Assembly: GCA_017624735.1 (NCBI GenBank)
Contig: JAGAMK010000049.1
Span: forward strand, 1 to 39,897
Source of the DNA: Clostridia bacterium
GTDB taxonomy: Bacteria; Bacillota; Clostridia; Oscillospirales; Acutalibacteraceae
Reading direction: 5' to 3'
DNA: 39,897 nt
Shown: one piece after another, positions 32,211 through 39,897 of the stretch
Layout of the letters: every line of letters begins with the position of its first letter
Numbering within the stretch: the first letter of the stretch is position 1
Notes under the pieces: model-generated
Database searches by the model: none
What the model was told of the DNA's origin: nothing
Seen by the model: only the letters and a program-made list of their open reading frames with translations
Translations under genes and position numbers: made by a program

Positions 32211-32936
32211 ATGAAAAAAGTTGCATTGGTTACAGGTGGAGCAAAGGGAATCGGCTCTGCTGTTGTAAAAAGACTTATAAATGACGGATATAAGGTTGCA
32301 CTTACATATAATAATTCCGAAGAAAAGGCATTAAAGCTTTGTGCTGATATGGGTGCAGGTTGTAGGGCGTATAAACTTGATATTACTGACAGCAATTCTG
32401 TGAATTCTGTTGTGAGTGATATTGAAAAAAACTTTGGTGAAATTGCAATTCTTGTAAACAATGCGGGGATTGCCGAACAAACTTTATTCACTGATATTAC
32501 AGATGAAATGTGGCACAGAATGATTGAAACAAATCTTTCAGGCGCGTTTTATTGTAGTCGAGCCGTGCTTAAATATATGATTAACCGAAAATCGGGGAAA
32601 ATTATAAACATCTCATCAATCTGGGGTGAGACCGGTGGCTCGTGCGAGGTGCATTATTCTGCATCAAAAGCAGGAATTATCGGTATGACAAAAGCACTTG
32701 CAAAAGAAGTTGGACTTTCAGGGATTACCGTTAATTCTGTTTCACCGGGAGTGATTTTAACGGATATGACAAGCCATTTTGACGAAGAAACAATGAATTC
32801 GCTTAAAGAAGAAGCACCACTTAACAAAATTGGCACACCTGAAGATGTTGCAGGTGCAGTTTCTTTTCTTGCGTCAAAAGATGCTGATTTTATTACAGGA
32901 CAAAACATTTCCGTAAATGGTGGAATGAATATATAA
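32211..32936 (+). CDS. SDR-family NAD(P) oxidoreductase (FabG-like)
   Basis: 241 aa, classical short-chain dehydrogenase. Nucleotide motif TGGAKGIG (8-15), NNAG (83-86), catalytic Ser136, Tyr149 and Lys153 (YSASK), SPG and the C-terminal FITGQNISVNGGM. It resembles 3-oxoacyl-ACP reductase, but no fatty-acid genes are adjacent, so sugar, polyol or other ketone reduction is equally possible. AAAGGGATGAT ribosome site. Weak extended -10 (TGTTACAAT, 32177-32185). Confidence 0.9.
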   Translation: MKKVALVTGGAKGIGSAVVKRLINDGYKVALTYNNSEEKALKLCADMGAGCRAYKLDITDSNSVNSVVSDIEKNFGEIAILVNNAGIAEQTLFTDITDEMWHRMIETNLSGAFYCSRAVLKYMINRKSGKIINISSIWGETGGSCEVHYSASKAGIIGMTKALAKEVGLSGITVNSVSPGVILTDMTSHFDEETMNSLKEEAPLNKIGTPEDVAGAVSFLASKDADFITGQNISVNGGMNI

Positions 32937-32940
32937 CAGA

Positions 32941-32975
32941 AAAAAGGGACATCAATCAATGTCCCTTAATTTTTT
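32941..32975. terminator. Bidirectional terminator
   Basis: AAGGGACAT / ATGTCCCTT (32944-32967), T-rich on both sides, between the convergent SDR and AraC genes. Confidence 0.85.
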
Positions 32976-34206
32976 AGAATTTAATAGAGTTTTCACGATG
33001 TTCTTTTGGAGTTTTTCCGGTATGCTTTTTAAACATTTTGGTAAAATAATTAACATCGTAAATGCCACAATTCTGTGCGACTGTTTGAATTTGCAGGTTT
33101 GTTGTGGTGAGAAGAAAAGAAGCGTGTTCAATTCTCTTTTTGGTAACATATTCAGTAAGAGTTAACCCCATCTCTTTCTTGAAAAGAGTTGAAAGGTAAC
33201 TTGCATTAACATTCAGCATTTCTGCTTGACTGCTAAGACTTAGGTCTGATGTTATGTCGTAATCAACAAGTGCAATTACCTTTTGTACAAGAGGAGAAAG
33301 TTTTTTCATAGAATGGGTTTTCACGAGATTACAATATCTGTCTATCATCTCGTGGTGCATTGAAATGCCTTCTTCAACGGACTTTATAAGTTCAATTCTT
33401 TTTGCAAAATCTGTCGAAACACCGTCAATATAGAGAGGATGAACACCACCTTGTTCAGCGGATTTGCGAAGGAGAGTATTTACAATGATGCTGTAATTTT
33501 TAATATTTCTTACAGGGTCACTAACTCTCATTTCAAGCATAAGCGACGAGGATTTTGATAGAATCTGTTCTGCTTGATGTGTCATTCCCTGACTTACAGC
33601 CTGAAGCATTTTGTTTTCACCCTCGTATCTGCGTTCAAGCATCTGCATTGTAAAGAGTGCGTCGTCAGTTTTGTGTTCAAGATTTTTAACAACTCGAGGG
33701 AAATCTTGATTATTATACGACATATTGATTGTTTTATAGATAAATTTATCCGTGCTTCCCCAAAGGAGTTCACCAAATGAATTGAAAAGAGACAGAATAA
33801 CATCGTGGTCAGTATAAACAGGCACACTTGAATAGTATTTTTGTAGTTGCGAGAAAATATGTGCAGGAATATTGTTCTTTTCTGCAATTTCCATAAGGGA
33901 ATTTTGATTAAGGTCTATATCAATAAAAGGTCCTGCTATAAAGGTTGATGGGACTTCAGTATCAGGTAATATTATAAAGTAGTAGTTGCAGAAGAAGATG
34001 TCAGTAATTTTACATATCATGTTTTCTGTAATACTTTCGTGCGGAGTGCAGAAAAGCTGGTCATAATCTTCTTCCATATCTAAAAAATCACGAATTCCAC
34101 GGTCAATACCACGGTGGGATTTGTCTCCTTGTGTAATAAGATATGATTGAATTCTGTAATTTTTTAAAATTTTACGAAAAAATTCAAGTTCTTTTTCGTA
34201 AAGCAT
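32974..34206 (-). CDS. AraC-family transcriptional regulator
   Basis: 410 aa. The C-terminal double helix-turn-helix (about 305-405) is clear: ITSDLSLSSQAEMLNVNASYLSTLFKKEMGLTLTEYVTKKRIEHA and IQTVAQNCGIYDVNYFTKMFKKHTGKTPKEHR. The long N-terminal part (1-290) is helical and not a cupin of the AraC type; it fits the clostridial sugar-sensing AraC class. Divergent from the second symporter, it is the likely activator of the symporter, GH2 and perhaps GH28. GAAGGTG ribosome site. Confidence 0.92.
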   Translation of the reverse strand: MLYEKELEFFRKILKNYRIQSYLITQGDKSHRGIDRGIRDFLDMEEDYDQLFCTPHESITENMICKITDIFFCNYYFIILPDTEVPSTFIAGPFIDIDLNQNSLMEIAEKNNIPAHIFSQLQKYYSSVPVYTDHDVILSLFNSFGELLWGSTDKFIYKTINMSYNNQDFPRVVKNLEHKTDDALFTMQMLERRYEGENKMLQAVSQGMTHQAEQILSKSSSLMLEMRVSDPVRNIKNYSIIVNTLLRKSAEQGGVHPLYIDGVSTDFAKRIELIKSVEEGISMHHEMIDRYCNLVKTHSMKKLSPLVQKVIALVDYDITSDLSLSSQAEMLNVNASYLSTLFKKEMGLTLTEYVTKKRIEHASFLLTTTNLQIQTVAQNCGIYDVNYFTKMFKKHTGKTPKEHRENSIKF

Positions 34207-34246
34207 AAAAACACCTTCCCATGTAATTTTTTACAGTTTTTCTTAT

Positions 34247-34275
34247 ATTATGGTACAAATTTTGGTAAAAATCAA
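34247..34275 (-). promoter_or_regulatory. Promoter of the AraC gene
   Basis: On minus TTGATT (34275-34270), 17-nt spacer, CATAAT (34252-34247). Confidence 0.5.
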
Positions 34276-34311
34276 GAAATAAATAAAAATCATACCCAAA
34301 AAAGCAAAAAG

Positions 34312-34345
34312 TTTACTAACAAAAAAATTTTATATACTGTAAAAT
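34312..34345 (+). promoter_or_regulatory. Putative AraC-controlled promoter of symporter 2
   Basis: TTTACTAA (34312-34319) followed 22 nt after the TTTACT by TAAAAT (34340-34345). The same TTTACTAA...TAAAAT arrangement lies ahead of GH2. The -35-like part is poor, as in activator-dependent promoters. Confidence 0.4.
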
Positions 34346-34412
34346 AGTTGTGTAACAAAATCGGGTATTTATGTACTTGAGTTTTATTATATGATTTTTA
34401 GGGGGAAAATAA

Positions 34413-35822
34413 ATGGAAAAAACAAAAATTAGACCATTTGGTTGGCAGGACAAAATAGGTTATGCAATGGGTGATATGGGTTGCGGTTTTTCATTCCAAC
34501 TTGTTTCGACCTTTATGCAGCTTTTTTATTTACAGTACATAGGTATCAAGGCAGCGGACTATGCTGTAATCATACTCATTTCAAAAGTATTTGATGCTGT
34601 TAATGATGTTGTTATCGGTAACCTGGTTGATACAAAAAGAATTGGCAAAAAGAGTAAATATATGCCTTGGATTATTGCAGGTGGCTTAATTCTCGTTGTG
34701 TTTAATGTAATGATTTTCGCACCTGTTACTTCGTTGCCTTATGCAGGTAAATATGCTTGGTGTCTTATATCATATTGTTTGTGGTCAATTGCTTATACTA
34801 TGGTTAATGTGCCTTATGGTTCGCTTCACAGTGTTATTACAAGCGACCCACAAGAAAAGGTTTCTCTTTCCACTTTCCGTAGTGTAGGTGCTGCTTTGCC
34901 TGCAATTGTTATTATGATTATCCTCCCAGGTATTGTTTACAACAAGGTGAAAAATCCTACAACAGGCATTGAAGAAGAGGTTCTTAAAGGTGAAACACTT
35001 CTTCCTGTTGCACTTGTAATGTCAATTGTTGCTTTTGCAACTCTTTGGGGAACAACAAAGCTCGTTAAGGAAAGAGTACAGCGTGAGGACAGCACAGAAA
35101 ACAAGAATGTTGTGACCGCTTTCTTCTCTGCATTCAAATCATTCTTCACAAACAGAGCTATGGTGGGTGCTACTATCGCTTCAGTTGCTTCCGTTGCACT
35201 TTTCAACTCAACAATGGCTCTCAATAATATGGTTTTCCAGTACTTCTTCCAGGATACAGGTAAAGTAGGTATTGCAATGATTGGTTCTTATGCACCAATG
35301 ATTGTTTTTATGGCTATTCTTGGTAAAATTACTGCTAAGTATGGCAAGAAAAAAGTTGTCGTAACTTGTATGCTTATTGGTGCAATTTCAGGTGTGATTT
35401 CACTTTTTGTACCAATGACAGCTAATATGACAGGCATGCTTCTCTATATTGTCTGTCTTATGGGACTTAATGTTGGTAATGCAGTATTCCAAATTTCTGT
35501 TTGGGCTATCGTTGCAGACTGTATTGAAGTTAGCTACAGAAAAACCGGCAAGAGTGAAGAAGGTTCACTTTATGCACTTTATTCATTCTTCCGTAAACTT
35601 GCTCAGGGTATCGGTCAGGCGGTAGTTTCATGGGGACTTATTGCTATCGGCTTCGTTGAAGGAGAAAATGCTGTTCAGTCTGCAGACTTTGGCGAAAAAG
35701 TAAAGAATCTTTACTTTATAGTTCTTGCAGCAGGTTCTCTTATTGCGTTCTTATCAATGGCATTTATCTATAATATCGGTAAGAAAGAAGAACAAGAATT
35801 GGCAAAGACTATTGAAAAATAA
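34413..35822 (+). CDS. GPH-family glycoside/uronide:cation symporter 2
   Basis: 469 aa, about twelve membrane helices, MelB/GPH branch. Seen: KVFDAVNDVVIGNLVDTKR (conserved D-x3-D/G of helix II), TMVNVPYGSLHSVITSDPQEKVSLSTFRSVG. AGGGGGA ribosome site. It is divergent from the AraC regulator and followed by GH2 and GH28 on the same strand, each separated by a terminator. Probable substrate: an oligosaccharide later cut by those enzymes, such as a pectin-derived galactoside or galacturonide. Confidence 0.9.
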   Translation: MEKTKIRPFGWQDKIGYAMGDMGCGFSFQLVSTFMQLFYLQYIGIKAADYAVIILISKVFDAVNDVVIGNLVDTKRIGKKSKYMPWIIAGGLILVVFNVMIFAPVTSLPYAGKYAWCLISYCLWSIAYTMVNVPYGSLHSVITSDPQEKVSLSTFRSVGAALPAIVIMIILPGIVYNKVKNPTTGIEEEVLKGETLLPVALVMSIVAFATLWGTTKLVKERVQREDSTENKNVVTAFFSAFKSFFTNRAMVGATIASVASVALFNSTMALNNMVFQYFFQDTGKVGIAMIGSYAPMIVFMAILGKITAKYGKKKVVVTCMLIGAISGVISLFVPMTANMTGMLLYIVCLMGLNVGNAVFQISVWAIVADCIEVSYRKTGKSEEGSLYALYSFFRKLAQGIGQAVVSWGLIAIGFVEGENAVQSADFGEKVKNLYFIVLAAGSLIAFLSMAFIYNIGKKEEQELAKTIEK

Positions 35823-35835
35823 GGATTGACTTATT

Positions 35836-35871
35836 AAGTCGTCGGCGAAAATTTCGTTGACGGCTTTTTTG
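35836..35871 (+). terminator. Terminator of symporter 2
   Basis: GTCGTCGGCGAAA / TTTCGTTGACGGC with G-U pairs (35838-35864), then TTTTTT. Confidence 0.8.
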
Positions 35872-35910
35872 TGTAAAATTTCATAAAATAATACACAAAC
35901 CAATAAAAAT

Positions 35911-35945
35911 TTTACTAATAAAATTCTGCTTATTTAAGTTAAAAT
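35911..35945 (+). promoter_or_regulatory. Putative AraC-controlled promoter of GH2
   Basis: TTTACTAA (35911-35918) with TAAAAT (35940-35945), 23 nt between the hexamers, echoing the site at 34312. About 35 nt from the -10 to the GH2 start. Confidence 0.4.
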
Positions 35946-35979
35946 ATAAGTAACCGAAATAACTCAAAGGAGTGTATAT

Positions 35980-38214
35980 ATGAGAAAAATTATAAGTTTA
36001 AATCGTAAATGGTCTTTCCGTAAAGGCGTGTGCGAAGTTCCCGCAGTAGTTCCTGCTGATTGGGATTTTGTCAATGTTCCTCATTGCTGGAATGCTATTG
36101 ACGGTCAGGACGGCGGTAACGACTATTTTCGCGGTACTTGCTGTTATGTAAAAGAAATTGATATGGAAGAAATTCCGACAGCCGATAAGTATTACCTTGA
36201 AATCAACGGTGCAAATTCATCTGCAACTGTTTATATGAACGGTAATAAATTGGCATCTCATGACGGCGGTTATTCAACTTGGAGAGTTGATATTACAGAA
36301 GAACTCGGCAAGGGAAATAAACTTGCAATTCTTGTTGACAACTCTGCAAATGAAACTGTTTATCCTCAAATGGCTGACTTCACATTCTACGGCGGTCTTT
36401 ACAGAAACGTAAACATTATTGCTGTTAATGAAAGTCATTTTGACCTTGACTATTACGGAGGTCCCGGTATTCAGGTTACTCCTACCGTTAAGGGTGCGAA
36501 TGCTGTTGTTGAAATCGAAACATATGTTACGAATAAAAAAGACGGACAGTCAGTAAATTTTGCAATTAAAGACAAGGGTGGTAATGTTGTTGCGGCAGGC
36601 AAATCAACAGACAACAAAATTGTTCTTGAAATCAAAGATGTTACACTTTGGAACGGCAGAAAGAATCCTTATCTTTACACAGCAGAGGTTGAACTTGTAA
36701 ATGGCGATGAGGTTCTCGATAACATTTCTGCTAAATTCGGTTGCCGTACTTTCCAGATTGATGCTGAAAGAGGCTTCATTCTCAACGGTGAGGAGTACCC
36801 TCTCCGTGGTGTTTCACGTCATCAGGACAGATGGGGTATCGGTAACGCTCTTCTTCCCGAGCATCATAAGGAAGATATGGATTTCATCTATGAAATGGGT
36901 GCAAATACAATTCGTCTTGCACACTATCAGCATGACCAGTATTTCTACGACCTCTGTGACGAGTACGGTATGGTAATTTGGGCAGAAATTCCTTATATTT
37001 CGAAGCATATGCCAACAGGTCGTGAAAACACAATTTCACAGATGAAAGAACTTATTGTTCAGAATTATAACCATCCGTCAATCGTTGTTTGGGGACTTTC
37101 AAACGAAATTTCAATGAACGGTTCAGACGATGACCTTATTGAAAATCATAAAATCCTTAACGAACTTTGTCACGAAATGGATAAAACAAGACTTACTACT
37201 ATTGCAGTTGTTTCAATGTGCAGTCTTGATGACCCATACATTCAGATTCCTGATGTTGTTTCTCACAACCACTATTTTGGTTGGTACGGCGGCGACACAA
37301 GTATGAATGGTCCTTGGTTTGATAATTTCCACGCTAAATTCCCGAACATTCCTGTTGGTATGAGTGAATACGGCTGTGAGGCTCTTAACTGGCATACATC
37401 AAACCCACAGCAGGGCGATTACACAGAAGAGTATCAGGCATATTATCACGAAGAATTGATTAAGCAGTTATTCTCAAGAAAATATATCTGGGCAACTCAC
37501 GTTTGGAATATGTTTGACTTCGGTGCTGATGCTCGTGCAGAGGGTGGCGAAAACGGACAGAATCATAAGGGTCTTATGACATTTGACCGTAAATACAAGA
37601 AGGACTCTTTCTATGCATACAAGGCATGGCTTACTGATGACCCATTTGTTCATATCTGCGGAAAACGATATGTTGACAGAGTTGAAGATGTAACAAGGGT
37701 TACTGTTTATTCAAATCAGCCTGAAGTTGAACTTTATGTAAATGGTGAATTGCTTGAAAGGCAAACAAGTGAAAATCATTTCTTCTATTTCGATGTGCCG
37801 AATAATGGTATAACAAGAATTCAGGCAATCTCAGGTGAATTAGGTGACGAAAGCGTAATTCGCAAGGTTGAAACATTCAACGAAGATTACAGACTCAAAG
37901 AAAAAGGTGCAATTCTTAACTGGTTCGACATTACAGAGGTTGACGGTTACTTGTCACTTAATGATAAAATGAGCGAGCTTCTTAAAGTTCCTGAAGGTCA
38001 GGCTCTCTTCGGTCAGATTATGGGACCAATCGCAGCGGCTGCAAAGCAGAGTGCAGGCGAAGGCGGTTTTGAGATGAACGAAGGTATAATGCAGATGATG
38101 GGCGGATTTACAGTTCTTCGTCTTATCGGTATGCTCGGTATGACAGGTCTTAAAATGAATAAAGAAGAACTCCTCGAGCTTAATGCTAAACTCAACAAAA
38201 TCAAAAAGGCATAA
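35980..38214 (+). CDS. GH2 glycosidase with C-terminal helical extension
   Basis: 744 aa, cytoplasmic (no signal peptide). Order: sugar-binding jelly roll (1-150), immunoglobulin-like domain (about 155-265), TIM barrel (about 270-560) with acid/base WGLSNEI (Glu376) and nucleophile MSEYG (Glu463), and a further beta domain (about 570-640). An unusual C-terminal segment of about 90 residues follows (YLSLNDKMSELLKVPEGQALFGQ to the end), Met- and Ala-rich and helical. The LSNEI and MSEYG motifs fit beta-galactosidase-like GH2 rather than typical glucuronidase. The strong AAAGGAG site precedes the ATG. It lies between symporter 2 and GH28, suggesting pectin side-chain galactoside or similar oligosaccharide use. 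Confidence 0.9.
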   Translation: MRKIISLNRKWSFRKGVCEVPAVVPADWDFVNVPHCWNAIDGQDGGNDYFRGTCCYVKEIDMEEIPTADKYYLEINGANSSATVYMNGNKLASHDGGYSTWRVDITEELGKGNKLAILVDNSANETVYPQMADFTFYGGLYRNVNIIAVNESHFDLDYYGGPGIQVTPTVKGANAVVEIETYVTNKKDGQSVNFAIKDKGGNVVAAGKSTDNKIVLEIKDVTLWNGRKNPYLYTAEVELVNGDEVLDNISAKFGCRTFQIDAERGFILNGEEYPLRGVSRHQDRWGIGNALLPEHHKEDMDFIYEMGANTIRLAHYQHDQYFYDLCDEYGMVIWAEIPYISKHMPTGRENTISQMKELIVQNYNHPSIVVWGLSNEISMNGSDDDLIENHKILNELCHEMDKTRLTTIAVVSMCSLDDPYIQIPDVVSHNHYFGWYGGDTSMNGPWFDNFHAKFPNIPVGMSEYGCEALNWHTSNPQQGDYTEEYQAYYHEELIKQLFSRKYIWATHVWNMFDFGADARAEGGENGQNHKGLMTFDRKYKKDSFYAYKAWLTDDPFVHICGKRYVDRVEDVTRVTVYSNQPEVELYVNGELLERQTSENHFFYFDVPNNGITRIQAISGELGDESVIRKVETFNEDYRLKEKGAILNWFDITEVDGYLSLNDKMSELLKVPEGQALFGQIMGPIAAAAKQSAGEGGFEMNEGIMQMMGGFTVLRLIGMLGMTGLKMNKEELLELNAKLNKIKKA

Positions 38215-38250
38215 TCATATAGTATATAACGAGAAATATCAGTGAAATAG

Positions 38251-38287
38251 AATCCCGCAATTCTTTATGTATTGCGGGATTTTTATT
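38251..38287 (+). terminator. Terminator of GH2
   Basis: AATCCCGCAAT (38251-38261) / ATTGCGGGATT (38271-38281), 9-nt loop, then TTTATT. Confidence 0.85.
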
Positions 38288-38314
38288 GCTCTTTTGCTTT
38301 TGATATGCTATACT
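38286..38314 (+). promoter_or_regulatory. GH28 promoter
   Basis: TTGCTC (38286-38291), 17-nt spacer, TATACT (38309-38314) with a TGC extension; 32 nt ahead of the start. Shows GH28 can be transcribed apart from GH2. Confidence 0.6.
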
Positions 38315-38346
38315 TTACCACAGAAAACAACTTGGAGGATTTTATT

Positions 38347-39678
38347 ATGCTTTATTTTTATCCCGAAGATTTTGGTGCCATTGGTAATGGTGTGAATAAC
38401 GACTTTCAAGCTATTCAGTCTGCTATCGACAAGGCAGAAGAAAACGGTGGCGGTACAGTTGTGCTCACAAGTGGCAAAACATATTATTCCGACTCAATCC
38501 GTATGAAGAAAAATGTTGAGTTGCACCTTCAAAAAGGCTCTCGTCTTAAAGCAACTGACAATATCGAAGGTTACATACGTCCTTGCAATATGATTGACGA
38601 CCCTAAAACCGCACTTATCGGCAATCCTGTAACAGGCAAGCCATCATTCGTATTCATTTATGGCTATGAGGCTGACGGTTGCACAATTTCAGGTGAGGGT
38701 ACTATTGACGCAAACGGTCATGCTTTCGTTGAGAGAAAAGACCAATATTATGTAACAGGCAATTTCTATCCACGTCCAACAGTTATCTATGTTGAAAAGA
38801 GCAATAACATCACTTTCAAAGACGTTACAATCGTTGACGCACCATTCTGGACTTTGCATCCTGCTGGATGTGATGATGTTCTTATCTCACAAATCAGAAT
38901 TCTTAATGATTTGGATGTTGCAAATTCCGACGGTATTGACCCTGACCATTGTACAAATGTTAGAATTTTAGGTTGTCACGTGGAATGTGCTGACGACTGT
39001 ATCTGCCTTAAAACCTCAAAGGGTAATGCAGAATATGGTCCTTGTGAGAACATTATTATCGCAAACTGTACTCTAATTTCAACTTCTGCTGCTATTAAAA
39101 TTGGTACAGAGGGTGTTGGAGATTTCCGCAACGTGATTGTTGATAATTGTATCATTTCACGCAGTAACCGTGGACTTTCAATTCAGATTCGTGACGGCGG
39201 TAACGTTGAAAATGTTACATATTCAAACTGCATTATTGAAACTCGTCGTTTCTGCCCTGATTGGTGGGGTACAGCCGAGCCTATTGTTATTACAACCTTT
39301 AACCGTGATGAGAATACAAAATCGGGCAAAATCAGGAATATTCGTTTCCGTAATATTACCTGTAAGGGTGAAAACGGTGTGCTTATTCACGGCACAGGAG
39401 AAAATATGATTGAAGATGTAACCTTTGAGAATGTAAGTGTTACAATATCAAAAACATCAAAATGGGATTGCGGTCTTTATGACCTTCGTCCTTGCTTACA
39501 GTATGGTGTTGAAAAGTACAAAAACAGTGGTTTCTTTATCAGAAATGCTAAAAATGTACTTATTGAAAAATCATCAGTACAGTGGGGTACTATCTGTGAC
39601 GACTATAACAAGGCAATCGACGCAGAAAACGCACCAAACCTTGAACTCATAAGGTTTAGTGGCACAGATGCACAGTAG
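38347..39678 (+). CDS. GH28 polygalacturonase/rhamnogalacturonase-type enzyme
   Basis: 443 aa right-handed beta-helix. The pectate-lyase-like opening FGAIGNGVNNDFQAIQSAID and the GH28 catalytic aspartates NSDGID (Asp195) and ADDCICLKT (Asp216/217) are seen. The canonical GHG is not; instead SAAIKIGTEG follows, as in bacterial exo-acting or rhamnogalacturonan-type members. A following RDGG replaces the usual RIK. The start at 38347 has TTGGAGG upstream; the longer frame to 38272 runs through the GH2 terminator. With no signal peptide it would act in the cytosol on imported oligogalacturonides, yielding galacturonate for UxaC. Confidence 0.9.
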   Translation: MLYFYPEDFGAIGNGVNNDFQAIQSAIDKAEENGGGTVVLTSGKTYYSDSIRMKKNVELHLQKGSRLKATDNIEGYIRPCNMIDDPKTALIGNPVTGKPSFVFIYGYEADGCTISGEGTIDANGHAFVERKDQYYVTGNFYPRPTVIYVEKSNNITFKDVTIVDAPFWTLHPAGCDDVLISQIRILNDLDVANSDGIDPDHCTNVRILGCHVECADDCICLKTSKGNAEYGPCENIIIANCTLISTSAAIKIGTEGVGDFRNVIVDNCIISRSNRGLSIQIRDGGNVENVTYSNCIIETRRFCPDWWGTAEPIVITTFNRDENTKSGKIRNIRFRNITCKGENGVLIHGTGENMIEDVTFENVSVTISKTSKWDCGLYDLRPCLQYGVEKYKNSGFFIRNAKNVLIEKSSVQWGTICDDYNKAIDAENAPNLELIRFSGTDAQ

Positions 39679-39695
39679 TTTTTATATAACAGTTC

Positions 39696-39722
39696 GGCGG
39701 GGTCTTGACCCCGCCATTGTTT
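39696..39722 (+). terminator. Terminator of GH28
   Basis: GGCGGGGTC / GACCCCGCC (39696-39715), TT loop, followed by ATTGTTTTG; the T-run is short. Confidence 0.6.
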
Positions 39723-39760
39723 TGCCATATAAATATGAATTTGCCGAGGTCTTTTAGTTT

Positions 39761-39897
39761 CTTGTCTCCCCTGAAAGGGGAGATGTCACGGAGTGACAGA
39801 GGGGTTACGAAAAAAGCCTCAGTTAGTAAGGTGTAAAACGAACAAACCCCTCAGTCAAATGCTACGCATTTGCCAGCTCCCCTTTCAGGGGAGCCGA
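39761..39897. repeat. Palindromic intergenic repeat, copy 2 (window end)
   Basis: Same element and orientation as 12-125. The left palindrome and the right palindrome are identical in sequence to copy 1, and the small left hairpin has one loop change. The right inner hairpin is CAAATGC/GCATTTG (39856-39872) in place of TTGCC/GGCAA, and the central spacer is longer. It stops exactly at the window end. Confidence 0.85.

Noticed and set aside
1-39897. CRISPR array, phage or insertion sequence
   Set aside because: No regularly spaced repeats, integrase, transposase or structural phage gene was found on either strand.

Overview
The window looks like one contig of a low-GC, endospore-forming Clostridia bacterium, probably a gut Oscillospirales/Ruminococcaceae-type member. 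This rests on a full-length spoIIE, strong AAGGAGG-type ribosome sites, two TTG starts, a circularly permuted GH3 enzyme of the kind known from Ruminococcus/Butyrivibrio, a cytoplasmic pectin-oligosaccharide pathway, and clostridial-style intergenic palindromic repeats. The lineage is inferred from gene content only. Both contig ends lie in copies of the same palindromic repeat, in the same orientation, as expected if a short-read assembly broke there.

Layout. 1-214: palindromic repeat and terminator. 215-5057 (minus): a five-gene operon of SCP2-like protein A, class III (GSAM-like) aminotransferase, split transketolase N and C halves, and SCP2-like protein B. No known pathway fits it, and it is the best candidate here for an undescribed system. 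5301-10157 (plus): secA, a zinc-ribbon/TPR membrane protein and a multi-pass membrane protein. 10158-10631: a gene-free island of nested palindromes. 10632-11662: an XRE repressor divergent from an unknown protein and a beta-repeat protein, with two matching operators between them. 11707-16406 (minus): MinD-like ATPase, mgsA, hisS, aspS and a small membrane protein. 16611-18920: spoIIE. 18944-22034 (minus): SPFH protein, membrane protein and zinc-ribbon/DUF6273-like protein, resembling the Bacillus ydjG-ydjH-ydjI set.

22215-39678 is mostly carbohydrate use. It holds two GPH-family symporters, uronate isomerase (uxaC), GH3 beta-glucosidase, GH2 and GH28, with an AraC regulator divergent from the second symporter. 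None of the glycosidases has a signal peptide, so the model is uptake of oligosaccharides (probably galacturonides and galactosides from pectin), cytoplasmic trimming, and galacturonate entry through UxaC. Interspersed are dus, a cohesin-like surface protein, a small gene under a textbook LexA box, a patatin-like lipase, a zinc-ribbon membrane protein, tRNA-Thr(CGU) and an SDR oxidoreductase.

Most transcription units are bounded by clear intrinsic terminators, and several promoters can be read directly (for example TTGACA-N17-TATAAT ahead of the SPFH operon). No CRISPR array, rRNA, transposase or phage module is visible.
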